Part shown: positions 1 through 6,944 of the stretch, piece by piece
How positions within the stretch are numbered: the first letter of the stretch is position 1
Layout of the letters: every line of letters begins with the position of its first letter
Assembly (NCBI GenBank): GCA_902496595.1
Contig: CABVBV010000019.1
Span: 1-22,490, forward strand
Reading direction: 5' to 3'
Origin: an uncultured Eubacteriales bacterium
GTDB taxonomy: Bacteria > Bacillota > Clostridia > Oscillospirales > Oscillospiraceae
DNA: 22,490 nucleotides
Translations under genes and position numbers: made by a program
Notes under the pieces: generated by a model
Told to the model about the DNA's origin: nothing
The model's input: only the letters and a program-made list of their open reading frames with translations
Databases searched by the model: none

Positions 1-231
1 CGGTAGCTTCATTGTGCATGGTGCGCTCAAAGCTTTGCGCACTCACGTTCGCCGCTGATCGACGCCTCACATCCGGGCCGCGGCCCTCCCGGAGGAGACG
101 CTCACTGCTTAGGCAGCGAGAAGAGCAGTCTTATTGCTGTTCTTTAATTTATAATTGCCCGTTTTTAGGATGCCAGGCGCATCCGCCCGCTATCCCCGTT
201 TCCGCACCCCCGTCGAAACCAGTACGACCCC
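1..231 (-). ncRNA. ssrA: tmRNA (ssrA), 5' portion; 3' end lies beyond the left edge
   Basis: This is transfer-messenger RNA, which rescues stalled ribosomes with SmpB and adds a degradation tag. Read on the minus strand, the 5' end at about 231 begins GGGGTCGTACTGGTTTCGAC, the near-universal tRNA-like start (acceptor strand, then the T-arm-like GGTTTCGAC). The tag reading frame is visible: resume codon GGC at 159-157, then 16 codons reading GNYKLKNSNKTALLAA, with TAA at 111-109. The stop lies in the CTAA loop of an 8-bp stem (113-120 with 101-108), as expected for tmRNA helix 5. A GC-rich stretch consistent with the pseudoknot domain follows. About 120 nt including the 3' tRNA-like half are missing. 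The 5' end would be made by RNase P. No convincing private promoter is visible, so co-transcription with the upstream cyclophilin gene is possible. Confidence 0.93.
112..159 (-). other. tmRNA tag-peptide coding segment
   Basis: Sixteen codons from GGC (Gly) to GCC (Ala), followed by TAA at 109-111, encode GNYKLKNSNKTALLAA. The ending LLAA is a hydrophobic ClpXP-type degron like the common ALAA tags. The resume codon is inferred from its position after an A-rich run. The C-terminal frame is certain from the helix-5 hairpin, but the exact first residue is less so. Confidence 0.75.
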
Positions 232-240
232 ATATTGCAG

Positions 241-263
241 CTGCCCGGTATCGCTCCGGGCAG
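241..263 (-). other. 8-bp hairpin between the cyclophilin gene and tmRNA
   Basis: CTGCCCGG (241-248) and CCGGGCAG (256-263) form a perfect 8-bp stem with a 7-nt loop, between the cyclophilin stop codon and the tmRNA 5' end. There is no T-run after it on either strand, so it is not a standard intrinsic terminator. It may be a weak terminator, a processing signal, or a structural separator for the tmRNA precursor. Confidence 0.5.
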
Positions 264-270
264 TTACTGC

Positions 271-792
271 TCAAAGCTTCCTCGGCTCGGGGTATTCTAC
301 GCCGAAGGTCTCGGCCGTTACCTTTTTCAGCTTCTGCTCCGTCTTCGGGCGGTCGTTATAGTCCGTCGCGGTATTCGCTATCGCGTCCACTACCTCCATG
401 CCCTCTATGACCTTGCCGAAGGCCGCGTACTCGCCGTCCAGGTGCGGCGCCTTCGCGTGCATGATGAAAAACTGGCTGCCCGCCGTGTCCGGCATCATCG
501 ACCTGGCCATCGACAGCACGCCGCGGTCATGCTTAAGGTTGTTCTGGCTGAAGCCGTTGTGTTTGAACTCACCCTTGATCCTGTAACCCGGGCCTCCCAT
601 GCCGGTGCCCTGCGGGTCGCCGCCCTGGATCATGAAGCCGGGGATGACCCTGTGGAATATGAGGCCGTCGTAAAAGCCCTTGTTCACAAGGCTCAGGAAA
701 TTGTTCACCGTGTTCGGCGCGATCTCCGGGTACAGCTCCGCCTTTATCACACCGCCGTTTTCCATCTCAAAGGTAACTACCGGGTTTGCCAT
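271..792 (-). CDS. cyclophilin-type peptidyl-prolyl cis-trans isomerase
   Basis: A 173-aa single-domain cyclophilin that would catalyse cis-trans isomerisation of Xaa-Pro bonds. It has no signal peptide, so it is probably cytoplasmic. Family signatures are visible: FHRVIPGFMIQGGDP around residues 46-60 with catalytic Arg48 and Gln56, SQFFI at 106-110, and HLDGEYAAFGKV at 117-128. The residue matching the tryptophan that contacts cyclosporin in human cyclophilin A is His117, as in many bacterial cyclophilins with low drug affinity. The ATG is preceded by AAAGGAA at good spacing. The gene starts 25 nt after the SLH-protein stop and is probably in its transcript; tmRNA lies downstream. Length is normal for the family. 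The fold is certain; the physiological client is unknown. Confidence 0.95.
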   Translation of the reverse strand: MANPVVTFEMENGGVIKAELYPEIAPNTVNNFLSLVNKGFYDGLIFHRVIPGFMIQGGDPQGTGMGGPGYRIKGEFKHNGFSQNNLKHDRGVLSMARSMMPDTAGSQFFIMHAKAPHLDGEYAAFGKVIEGMEVVDAIANTATDYNDRPKTEQKLKKVTAETFGVEYPEPRKL

Positions 793-817
793 ATCATCTG
801 TTCCTTTCTTATTTTGT

Positions 818-2047
818 TCACGCTACAAGGTTCTGCACCACGCTGCGGGCCGTGCTCGCGCCCATGCCGGCGCGCACACTGTCGCTGAACGCGAGCTGCA
901 CCAGCGCCCAGTCCAGCGTGCTCGGCCAGGTCGGCCAAGTCTGGCCCTCGCTCATTGCGCCCCTGTAAAACACGCTGTCCGCGTACTCGGTGCTGGAATT
1001 GAACAGGCCCATGCTGCTGAACAGGTTTGTCAAAATGACGAAATCACGCGTCGTCTGCGTCGCTTCGTTGCTGATATAGACCTTGCAGGAGGTTATGGGA
1101 TTCTCGCTGAAGTACGTGAAACCGTTTATACCGTCTCCGGGATCCAGTTTCAGGTACTCGGCGAAAGCCTCGTTCACGACCTCTAAGGGCTCAAAGTTTA
1201 TTATCAGCGTGGCCTGGCTCTCGCTCACGGCCTTGCTGATGCCCGGGCAGTTCGGCACGCCGTTTAGCGCGGCGATGATGGTCTCGATCCGCTCAGTGTC
1301 AGCCTGCGTCGGGCTGCCCTTAATGAAATAGCGGATGGGCACTCCCCATTTCACCGACTGGCCCTTGTCGCCGTACATGGAGCCGACGCCGACCTCGAGG
1401 TAGTAATCCACTATCTGCTGCTTCGTATAGCCCGCGGCCCTTATGAGACTGTCATCCACCGCAGGCTCGCCCAAGTGCGCCGCACGGTAGAGTAGCGCCG
1501 CGGCCTCGGAGCGCTTCAGAATGGACTGCGGCCTCAGGGTATTGTCCTCATAGCCGGTCAGCAGCCCGTTCGTACACATGGCGAGCACGCTCGGAAGGCA
1601 GCCCTCGCTCACGGAGCCGATGTCCGCATAGTTCGTCTCCACTCCCTCGATGGTCTTCAGGCCCAGTGCGGAGGCTATGATCTTGCACGCGAGCTCGCGG
1701 CTGACCAGCTTGCCGTAATCGCTCCTGGACACCTCGGCCTCGGTTATCCAACCGGAGGAGTAGGCGTATTCCATCTGTACGCCGCCCCAATGCGCCTCGT
1801 TTGCACCGGTCGGCGCACCTACCATACGCGCCGTCATGGTGACGGCCTCGACGACCGAGACCTGCTTGTCGGGCTTGAACGTACCGTCCTCATAACCGTC
1901 GATGGCGCCGGAGGACACCATCTCGCTCACTTCGTTGTAAAACCAATTTCCGGGATTCACATCACAAAGACTGGACGCCGCCGAAGCGGTCACACTGAGT
2001 GAAAGCACAAGCGCTAAGACCATCGCCAGGGATATTACTTTTTTCAT
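818..2047 (-). CDS. secreted SLH-domain protein with DUF2927-like C-terminus
   Basis: 409 aa. The chosen ATG follows a strong AGGAGGG site and begins a classic signal peptide (MKKV, hydrophobic core, ASA cleavage near residue 23). The frame stays open 48 nt further upstream, into the smpB stop region, but that start would spoil the signal peptide. Three S-layer homology repeats lie at about residues 27-75, 85-130 and 138-188 (for example GAIDGYEDGTFKPD and GLLTGYEDNTLRP), suggesting attachment to secondary cell-wall polymer. The C-terminal half (about 215-409) resembles DUF2927, a degenerate metalloprotease-like family, in its ILTNLFSSMGLFNSS and LDWALVQLAFSDSVRAGM stretches; this match is from memory. 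No HExxH is present, so peptidase activity is doubtful. It sits 44 nt after smpB, with no promoter seen between them. Confidence 0.85.
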   Translation of the reverse strand: MKKVISLAMVLALVLSLSVTASAASSLCDVNPGNWFYNEVSEMVSSGAIDGYEDGTFKPDKQVSVVEAVTMTARMVGAPTGANEAHWGGVQMEYAYSSGWITEAEVSRSDYGKLVSRELACKIIASALGLKTIEGVETNYADIGSVSEGCLPSVLAMCTNGLLTGYEDNTLRPQSILKRSEAAALLYRAAHLGEPAVDDSLIRAAGYTKQQIVDYYLEVGVGSMYGDKGQSVKWGVPIRYFIKGSPTQADTERIETIIAALNGVPNCPGISKAVSESQATLIINFEPLEVVNEAFAEYLKLDPGDGINGFTYFSENPITSCKVYISNEATQTTRDFVILTNLFSSMGLFNSSTEYADSVFYRGAMSEGQTWPTWPSTLDWALVQLAFSDSVRAGMGASTARSVVQNLVA

Positions 2048-2091
2048 TTTTCTCCCTCCTGCCGGTTGCGGCAAAGCATGGTTGAGTCCGC

Positions 2092-2556
2092 TCAATTCCT
2101 CTCCTTCATCATCCTGTCCATGTCCCGCTTTGCCTGGCGCTCGGCCTCGGCGTCACGCTTGTCGTGCAGCTTCTTGCCTTTGCACAGGCCCAGCTCGAGC
2201 TTCACACGGCCGTCTTTGAAGTACAGCGACAGCGGTATGAGCGCGACGCCGTCCTGCATCACCCTAGCGTTCAGCTTCATGATCTCGCGCTTGTGCATCA
2301 GCAGGCGCTTCGGACGCATGGGGTCGCGGTTGAAGATGTTGCCCTTCTCATAGGGGCTTATGTGCAGGCCGCGGGCAAACAGCTCCCCGTCCTTCACCGT
2401 ACAAAACGAGTCCTTCAGGTTCACGGTGCCGGCCCTTATGGACTTTACCTCGGTGCCGAAGAGTTCTATGCCCGCCTCGTACCGCTCCAGGACGAAATAG
2501 TCGTGGAACGCCTTGCGGTTTTGTGCTATCTGTTTTATTCCCTGCGCACGCGCCAC
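2092..2556 (-). CDS. smpB: SsrA-binding protein SmpB
   Basis: SmpB binds the tRNA-like domain of tmRNA and delivers it to stalled ribosomes. The product from the chosen GTG is 154 aa and starts MARAQGIKQIAQNRKAFHDY, the usual SmpB N-terminus. ELFGTEVKSIRAGTVNLKDS, the YEKGN segment and the HKREI...K core follow, with a basic Lys/Arg-rich C-terminal tail typical of SmpB. The GTG at 2556 is preferred because AAAGGGG lies 8 nt upstream. Alternatives in frame are ATG at 2574, which lacks a ribosome site and overlaps promoter elements, and a further-upstream codon near 2601. The partner RNA ssrA lies about 1.9 kb downstream on the same strand, separated by two genes. Confidence 0.95.
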   Translation of the reverse strand: MARAQGIKQIAQNRKAFHDYFVLERYEAGIELFGTEVKSIRAGTVNLKDSFCTVKDGELFARGLHISPYEKGNIFNRDPMRPKRLLMHKREIMKLNARVMQDGVALIPLSLYFKDGRVKLELGLCKGKKLHDKRDAEAERQAKRDMDRMMKERN

Positions 2557-2572
2557 GGCCACATCCCCTTTC

Positions 2573-2612
2573 ATTGTAATTGAGTATACCACAGCTGTCA
2601 AGCGCCTTTCAA
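2573..2612 (-). promoter_or_regulatory. overlapping sigma-A promoters for smpB
   Basis: On the minus strand there are two overlapping sigma-A-like promoters. P1 has TTGAAA (2607-2612), an 18-bp spacer and TATACT (2583-2588) with an upstream TG, giving an extended -10; it predicts a start near 2576 and leaves the smpB ribosome site intact. P2 has a perfect TTGACA (2596-2601), a 17-bp spacer and TACAAT (2573-2578), but its start near 2566 would clip the ribosome site. P1 is the better functional candidate. The -35 region overlaps the stop of the upstream 78-aa gene. Confidence 0.75.
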
Positions 2613-2845
2613 CCGAAAAATGGCAGCGCCCAATCCGCTATCTCCACCCGGAGCTCCGGGGCCTGTCTGGCCAGTATGAGAGTGCCGTTTCCGCTTTGGA
2701 ACAGCTCCAGCTCCATGCGCCTCCATGGCTCGGCGCCGCGCATCCGGAGCGCGGCTCGCACAAGCTGCGCCGCCGCTTTTGAGCTGTCCACTTTCATATG
2801 TACGCTTATTGCCACGCAGCCCGCGCCTATCGTCTGTATCTCCAT
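2609..2845 (-). CDS. small conserved-looking protein of unknown function (78 aa)
   Basis: I do not recognise this family. The reading frame is credible because its ATG is preceded by a perfect AAGGAGG at 6-nt spacing and it exactly fills the space between the smpB promoter and the divergent Nudix gene. The product starts MEIQTIGAGCVAISVHM and ends WALPFFG. It has no signal peptide or membrane segment, and it alternates short beta-like hydrophobic runs with one amphipathic helix (about residues 20-35, KAAAQLVRAALRMRG). This suggests a small alpha/beta soluble protein. It may share a transcript with smpB, although smpB also has its own promoter at this gene's stop codon. Confidence 0.65.
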   Translation of the reverse strand: MEIQTIGAGCVAISVHMKVDSSKAAAQLVRAALRMRGAEPWRRMELELFQSGNGTLILARQAPELRVEIADWALPFFG

Positions 2846-2903
2846 TTCAACGCCTCCTTAAACAATGATGGCCCGGGCTGGGCGCGGGGTCAAGTCAAAA
2901 ATG

Positions 2904-2933
2904 CTGGCAATGCGGCGTAATATATGGTAATAT
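2904..2933 (+). promoter_or_regulatory. candidate extended -10 promoter upstream of the Nudix-wal genes
   Basis: TAATAT (2928-2933) preceded by TGG forms an extended -10. CTGGCA (2904-2909), 18 bp upstream, is a weak -35 with 4 of 6 matches. The predicted start near 2940 leaves the GGAGG before the Nudix ATG intact. This is the only plausible promoter seen for the Nudix-walRK-yycHI run. Confidence 0.4.
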
Positions 2934-2971
2934 GGTATTCGGATCAATATGTTCATTACGGAGGCGTCAAA

Positions 2972-3511
2972 ATGTCATACGAGAAAACGATAGAAAAGAA
3001 CACGGTATACGAGGGCGTCATCGTTAACGTCCGCAGGGACAAGGCTGAGCTTGTGAACGGCAACGTAGTGGGCCGCGAGGTCGTTGAGCACCCCGGCGGG
3101 GTCACGGTGATCCCGGTCGAGGAGGACGGCATGGTCTGGTGTGTGCGTCAGTTCAGGTATCCTTTCGGGCGCGAGATGCTCGAGGTTCCGGCGGGCAAGC
3201 TGGAGCGCGGCGAAGACCCCTACGAGTGCGGTATCAGGGAGCTCTCGGAGGAGACGGGCCTTACCGCCGACGAGTTCATCTATCTCGGGCCCTGCTGCAC
3301 TTCACCCGGCTTTTCGACCGAAGTGCTGCACATCTACCTCGCTCTCGGCCTGCACAGCGGGAAGATGCACCTAGACCCGGACGAGTTCCTGAACGTTGAG
3401 AAATACAGCCTTGACGAGCTGACGGATAAGGTCATGTCCGGAGAGATAGACGATGCGAAGACCATTATCGCAGTGCTCAAGGCGAAGAAATATCTGGAGG
3501 ACAGGAAATGA
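2972..3511 (+). CDS. nudF: Nudix hydrolase, ADP-ribose pyrophosphatase type
   Basis: Predicted to hydrolyse ADP-ribose to AMP and ribose 5-phosphate in the cytosol. The 179-aa product has a perfect Nudix box (G-x5-E-x7-RE-U-x-EE-x-G-U) at residues 75-97: G75, E81, R89-E90, E93-E94, G96. Downstream, GPCCTSPGFSTEVLHIYLA matches the region that follows the box in ADP-ribose pyrophosphatases. The start at 2972 is chosen over an in-frame ATG at 2924 because GGAGG lies 7 nt upstream and the product then begins MSYEKTIEKN, like other family members. Its stop overlaps the walR start by 4 nt (ATGA), implying translational coupling to the two-component system. Substrate assignment follows the family; related nucleotide sugars are possible. 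Confidence 0.92.
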   Translation: MSYEKTIEKNTVYEGVIVNVRRDKAELVNGNVVGREVVEHPGGVTVIPVEEDGMVWCVRQFRYPFGREMLEVPAGKLERGEDPYECGIRELSEETGLTADEFIYLGPCCTSPGFSTEVLHIYLALGLHSGKMHLDPDEFLNVEKYSLDELTDKVMSGEIDDAKTIIAVLKAKKYLEDRK

Positions 3512-4203
3512 ACAGAAAGGTGCTTATCGTCGATGACGAACGTTCCATCGTCGATATTCTGCGCTATAATCTGGAAAAGAACGACATGACTGCCATCTGC
3601 GCCTATGACGGGATAGAGGGCCTCCGGCTTGCCCGCGAGAGCGACCCGGACGTCATACTGCTGGATGTGATGCTGCCCGGCCTGGACGGCTTTGAAGTCT
3701 GCCGAACCTTGAGGGACGAGGGCAACAACGTGCCCATAATCATGATAACCGCAAGAGAAGAGGAGACCGACAAGGTCTTCGGCCTGGAGCTGGGCGCAGA
3801 CGACTATATCACGAAGCCTTTTTCGATGAGAGAGCTCCTGGCGAGGGTAAGGACTAATATGCGCCGGGCGGCGTCGATGGCGCCGGCGGCAGAGGAGCCG
3901 GGGGATCAGATAAGGACGAAGGACATTGTCATCGACCGGACGAGGAGAGCCGTCTACAAAAACGGCCGTGAGCTGGAGCTCACTCAGAGGGAGTACGAAC
4001 TCATAAAGTACCTCGCTGAGAACCCTGGAAGGGTCATGTCAAGGGAGGAGCTCATGGGCTCCGTGTGGCAGTACGACTATTTCGGCGACCTGAGGGCCGT
4101 GGATGTCGCGGTGAGAAGGCTGAGAGAGAAGCTGGAGGACAACCCATCCGAGCCGGTCTACGTCATGACGAAGCGCGGCGCGGGCTACTATTTTGCCGAC
4201 TGA
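3508..4203 (+). CDS. walR: WalR-type response regulator (OmpR/PhoB family)
   Basis: A 231-aa DNA-binding response regulator. The receiver domain (about 1-120) has acidic Asp9-Asp10, phosphoacceptor Asp53 in ILLDVMLPG, Thr81 and Lys103 in ITKPFS. The winged-helix effector domain (about 130-230) has LTQREYELIKYL, the RAVDVAVRRLREKLE recognition helix and RGAGYYF. In Firmicutes WalR controls wall hydrolases and wall homeostasis genes. It starts within the Nudix stop codon and is followed 10 nt later by its kinase. Assignment to WalR rather than PhoP/PhoB rests on the downstream yycH-, yycI- and walJ-like genes; sequence alone gives only the OmpR/PhoB family. Confidence 0.93.
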   Translation: MNRKVLIVDDERSIVDILRYNLEKNDMTAICAYDGIEGLRLARESDPDVILLDVMLPGLDGFEVCRTLRDEGNNVPIIMITAREEETDKVFGLELGADDYITKPFSMRELLARVRTNMRRAASMAPAAEEPGDQIRTKDIVIDRTRRAVYKNGRELELTQREYELIKYLAENPGRVMSREELMGSVWQYDYFGDLRAVDVAVRRLREKLEDNPSEPVYVMTKRGAGYYFAD

Positions 4204-4213
4204 GGGCGGGAGC

Positions 4214-5656
4214 ATGAACCGGAGCCTGTATACGAAGCTCGTGCTCATCATCATCTTCCTCATCATAGCGCTGACGGCGGTGACGGGCGTTTTTCTGACG
4301 CGTGGAGTTCGGAGCTTCTATTTGAACGAATTTTATGACCGGATGCAGGAGGTCTTCTCGAGCGCGGAGCTCGCTGCGGAGCTGAGAGCCGACGCCGAGG
4401 CCGAAGACCCAAGGCATATGGACGAGGTGCTGGCGGCCTACGCCGGACGCCTCGGCATCGACACGGGCACGAGGAATTACCACATCCTTACCGGAGACAC
4501 GGGGGCGTGGATAACGGGCAGTACGGAGCCCGAAAACGGCATGATCTCCATAACTCCAAATATCATCACAGCTCTCTCGGGCCAGAGCGGCTATGCGAGC
4601 GACCCTGCGGCGGACTACATGGACGTCGCCCTCCCGATAGAGGGCGGTTCGACCGGATATATCGTGTATATCATTGATAACCGGGCCACAATGCAGGATC
4701 TGAACAGCCAGCTGCTGACAATAATTTTTGAAGCCATGGGCGTAGGCCTCATCATCTCCGTGCTCTTGAGCCTGCTGCTGGCGAAGACCATGATAGCGCC
4801 CATACAGGATCTGACGAGGGCGGCGGAGAAGGTCGCAGGCGGAGACTTCACCGACAAGGTGGACAATGAGTCGAAAGACGAGATAGGCGTGCTCACGAGG
4901 ACGTTCAACGACATGGCCGTGCAGCTTGAGGACACGCTCTCCGACCTCAAGAAATCCGAGCAGATGCGGCGAGAGTTCGTGGCGAACGTCTCGCACGAGC
5001 TGAGAACGCCGATAACGAGCGTCAAGAGCTATGCGGAGACGTTGGAAGGAGAGCCGGAGATGCCGGAGGAGATGCGGCAGAAGTTCCTGGGCGTCATTTT
5101 GAACGAATCCGACAGGATGACTAAGATAGTCCAGGATCTGTTGACTCTGTCAAGGTTCGACGCGGGCAGTATAGAGTTCAGTTTTGAGGAGTTCAGCTTC
5201 GAGAAATCCGTGCGCGATGTGTACAATGCCATGCGCATGGAGGCGCAGGCGCACGAACATGAGTTCCTGCTGGAGCTGGAGATACCTCTGCCGAAGGTTC
5301 GCGGCGACAAGCAAAGGATAGAGCAGGTGCTCATAAACATGGTGTCGAACGCCATCAAATACACGAAAAACGGCGGCCGGATATGTATAACGGCAGGCTG
5401 GAAGGACGATATGGCCTGGTGCAGCGTGACGGATAACGGTATCGGCATCCCGCAGGAGGATGCGGAGAAGGTGTTCGACCGATTTTATCGCGTGGACAAG
5501 GCCAGAAGCCGCGAATCCGGCGGCACGGGCCTGGGCCTTTCGATAGCGCAGGAGATAGTAGTCCGGCATGGGGGCAGGATAGAGCTCCAGAGCGCCTTGG
5601 GCCGGGGCACGAAAATAACTATGTGGCTGCCCGTGGAGGGGCCGGAAGATGCGTAA
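4214..5656 (+). CDS. walK: WalK-like sensor histidine kinase
   Basis: 480 aa. The ATG is chosen because GGGCGGGAG precedes it and the product then opens directly into a membrane helix (about 8-28). An extracytoplasmic loop (about 30-165) and a second membrane helix (about 170-192) follow. Then come HAMP (about 193-245), HisKA with phosphoacceptor His261 in VANVSHELRTPITSVKSY, and HATPase with N box NMVSNAIKYTKNGG (Asn379), DNGIGIP and FDRFYRVD, GGTGLGLSIAQEIV. It differs from Bacillus WalK in being short: HAMP joins HisKA directly, with no cytoplasmic PAS domain. It would phosphorylate WalR in response to wall signals. Its last 8 nt overlap the yycH-like gene. By sequence alone it could be called PhoR-like; the context favours WalK. 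Confidence 0.92.
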   Translation: MNRSLYTKLVLIIIFLIIALTAVTGVFLTRGVRSFYLNEFYDRMQEVFSSAELAAELRADAEAEDPRHMDEVLAAYAGRLGIDTGTRNYHILTGDTGAWITGSTEPENGMISITPNIITALSGQSGYASDPAADYMDVALPIEGGSTGYIVYIIDNRATMQDLNSQLLTIIFEAMGVGLIISVLLSLLLAKTMIAPIQDLTRAAEKVAGGDFTDKVDNESKDEIGVLTRTFNDMAVQLEDTLSDLKKSEQMRREFVANVSHELRTPITSVKSYAETLEGEPEMPEEMRQKFLGVILNESDRMTKIVQDLLTLSRFDAGSIEFSFEEFSFEKSVRDVYNAMRMEAQAHEHEFLLELEIPLPKVRGDKQRIEQVLINMVSNAIKYTKNGGRICITAGWKDDMAWCSVTDNGIGIPQEDAEKVFDRFYRVDKARSRESGGTGLGLSIAQEIVVRHGGRIELQSALGRGTKITMWLPVEGPEDA

Positions 5657-6944
5657 ACCGGAGGAGAACGCGGCGAAACGAAGCCGGAGAAGACTGCTGG
5701 GATATATGCAGGATCTTGTAATAGTCCTGCTGTTGGTCTCAGCCGTCGCCCTGGTGGTGGAGAGCGGGGTTCTGAGCCTCACGGAGCAGCTGAGCGGAGA
5801 CTCGGGGCAGGCTGCTTTGGGCCACTCGGGATATGAGGCCGCCGCGAAGCCGCTCTGCATAGTGCTGACTCCGGATGAGGGTATGCACTGCGCGATCATG
5901 TATAACGACGAAGCGCTCCAGCTGGGATATGAACGCTACTCTTCGACTATGGCAGAGGCTCTGGGTTCTTCCGGAGAACCGGAGCAGATAACGCAGGAAC
6001 AGTGGGAGGCAGCGCTCCACGGGCCCGGGGTGTACTTCGACTATTACGGAGACTTCCAGCTGTCAATATTGGCGATATGGCTGGGCACTGAGATGAGCGG
6101 AGAGGCCTCGGGCCACACCGCCAGGAGGCTTTGCCTTGCGGTAGAGGACGAGAGCGTGTACCTCTATTATATCCGGGAGCGCGGAGAGGGCGGCTGCTAC
6201 CGCTGCCAGACCGCTGTGCCGGCAGCGGAACTTTCGGGCAGGATATCCGAGAGTATGCCAAACGGGGCGGAATATAACTTCGAGCTGGAGAGCCCGTACA
6301 AGGATATTGACCGCTGCATGATAATACTGAACGACGAGCTGACCATTGAGGCGGCTGGCGCGGCGAACTCTCTGCTTGCCGCGAATACCGACTCCATCAT
6401 GGCCAAGCTCGGCATGAACAGTTACCTGGCTCTCAGCTACCCTGAGTCGGACGGAGGCACGGTCAAGATCGAGGGGGAGGCGACGCTGAAGCTGGGCGCA
6501 GACGGGGAGCTGAGATATACCCGGCGCATCCTTGATGACGAGGAGCCTTCGAGGCTCTCGCCGTCGGACGCAATAGAGCTCGCGAGACAGCTGGTTCAGG
6601 ATACGGTAGGCGCCGCCGCGGGCGACGCGGAGCTCTGGCTGAGCTATATGTACTACGACAGGGAGACGCAGCAGTATACGCTGAACTTCGACTACGTCCT
6701 TGGCGGGGTGCCTGTGAGCATCTCAGGCAGGGACAGCGCCGTGGAGCTGACGGTATACGGCAACTCGGTCGTGTCCGCCACCATGCTGTTCCGCAGTTAT
6801 GAGCTGCTCGGCAGGAACGAGAGTCCATCTCCGTACCCGAGCCTCATCGCCGCAACGCTGGTGCAGTCCCAGGGCGGAGGGGAACCCAGGCTCTGCTATG
6901 TAGACAGACCGGAGGGCGTGTCCTCGGAATGGAGGATCGTGTAG
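5649..6944 (+). CDS. yycH: YycH-like regulator of WalK
   Basis: 431 aa. A basic N-terminus (RKPEENAAKRSRRR) is followed by one membrane helix (about residues 21-40) and a large extracytoplasmic part, the YycH topology. In Bacillus, YycH and YycI are membrane-anchored modulators that bind WalK and restrain or tune it. Sequence identity to YycH is not obvious by eye, so the call rests on topology, size and position: it overlaps walK by 8 nt and is followed immediately by a second, smaller protein of the same topology. The extracytoplasmic part has alternating strands with many acidic residues and no recognisable catalytic motif. It would act at the outer face of the membrane. Confidence 0.75.
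   Translation: MRKPEENAAKRSRRRLLGYMQDLVIVLLLVSAVALVVESGVLSLTEQLSGDSGQAALGHSGYEAAAKPLCIVLTPDEGMHCAIMYNDEALQLGYERYSSTMAEALGSSGEPEQITQEQWEAALHGPGVYFDYYGDFQLSILAIWLGTEMSGEASGHTARRLCLAVEDESVYLYYIRERGEGGCYRCQTAVPAAELSGRISESMPNGAEYNFELESPYKDIDRCMIILNDELTIEAAGAANSLLAANTDSIMAKLGMNSYLALSYPESDGGTVKIEGEATLKLGADGELRYTRRILDDEEPSRLSPSDAIELARQLVQDTVGAAAGDAELWLSYMYYDRETQQYTLNFDYVLGGVPVSISGRDSAVELTVYGNSVVSATMLFRSYELLGRNESPSPYPSLIAATLVQSQGGGEPRLCYVDRPEGVSSEWRIV

Noticed and set aside
818..2047. SLH protein C-terminus as an active zinc protease
   Set aside because: No HExxH or comparable zinc-binding motif is visible in residues 215-409.
2865..2893. TTGACC-17-CATCAT as promoter for the 78-aa gene (minus strand)
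   Set aside because: The -10 matches poorly and the predicted start near 2858 would remove part of the AAGGAGG ribosome site.
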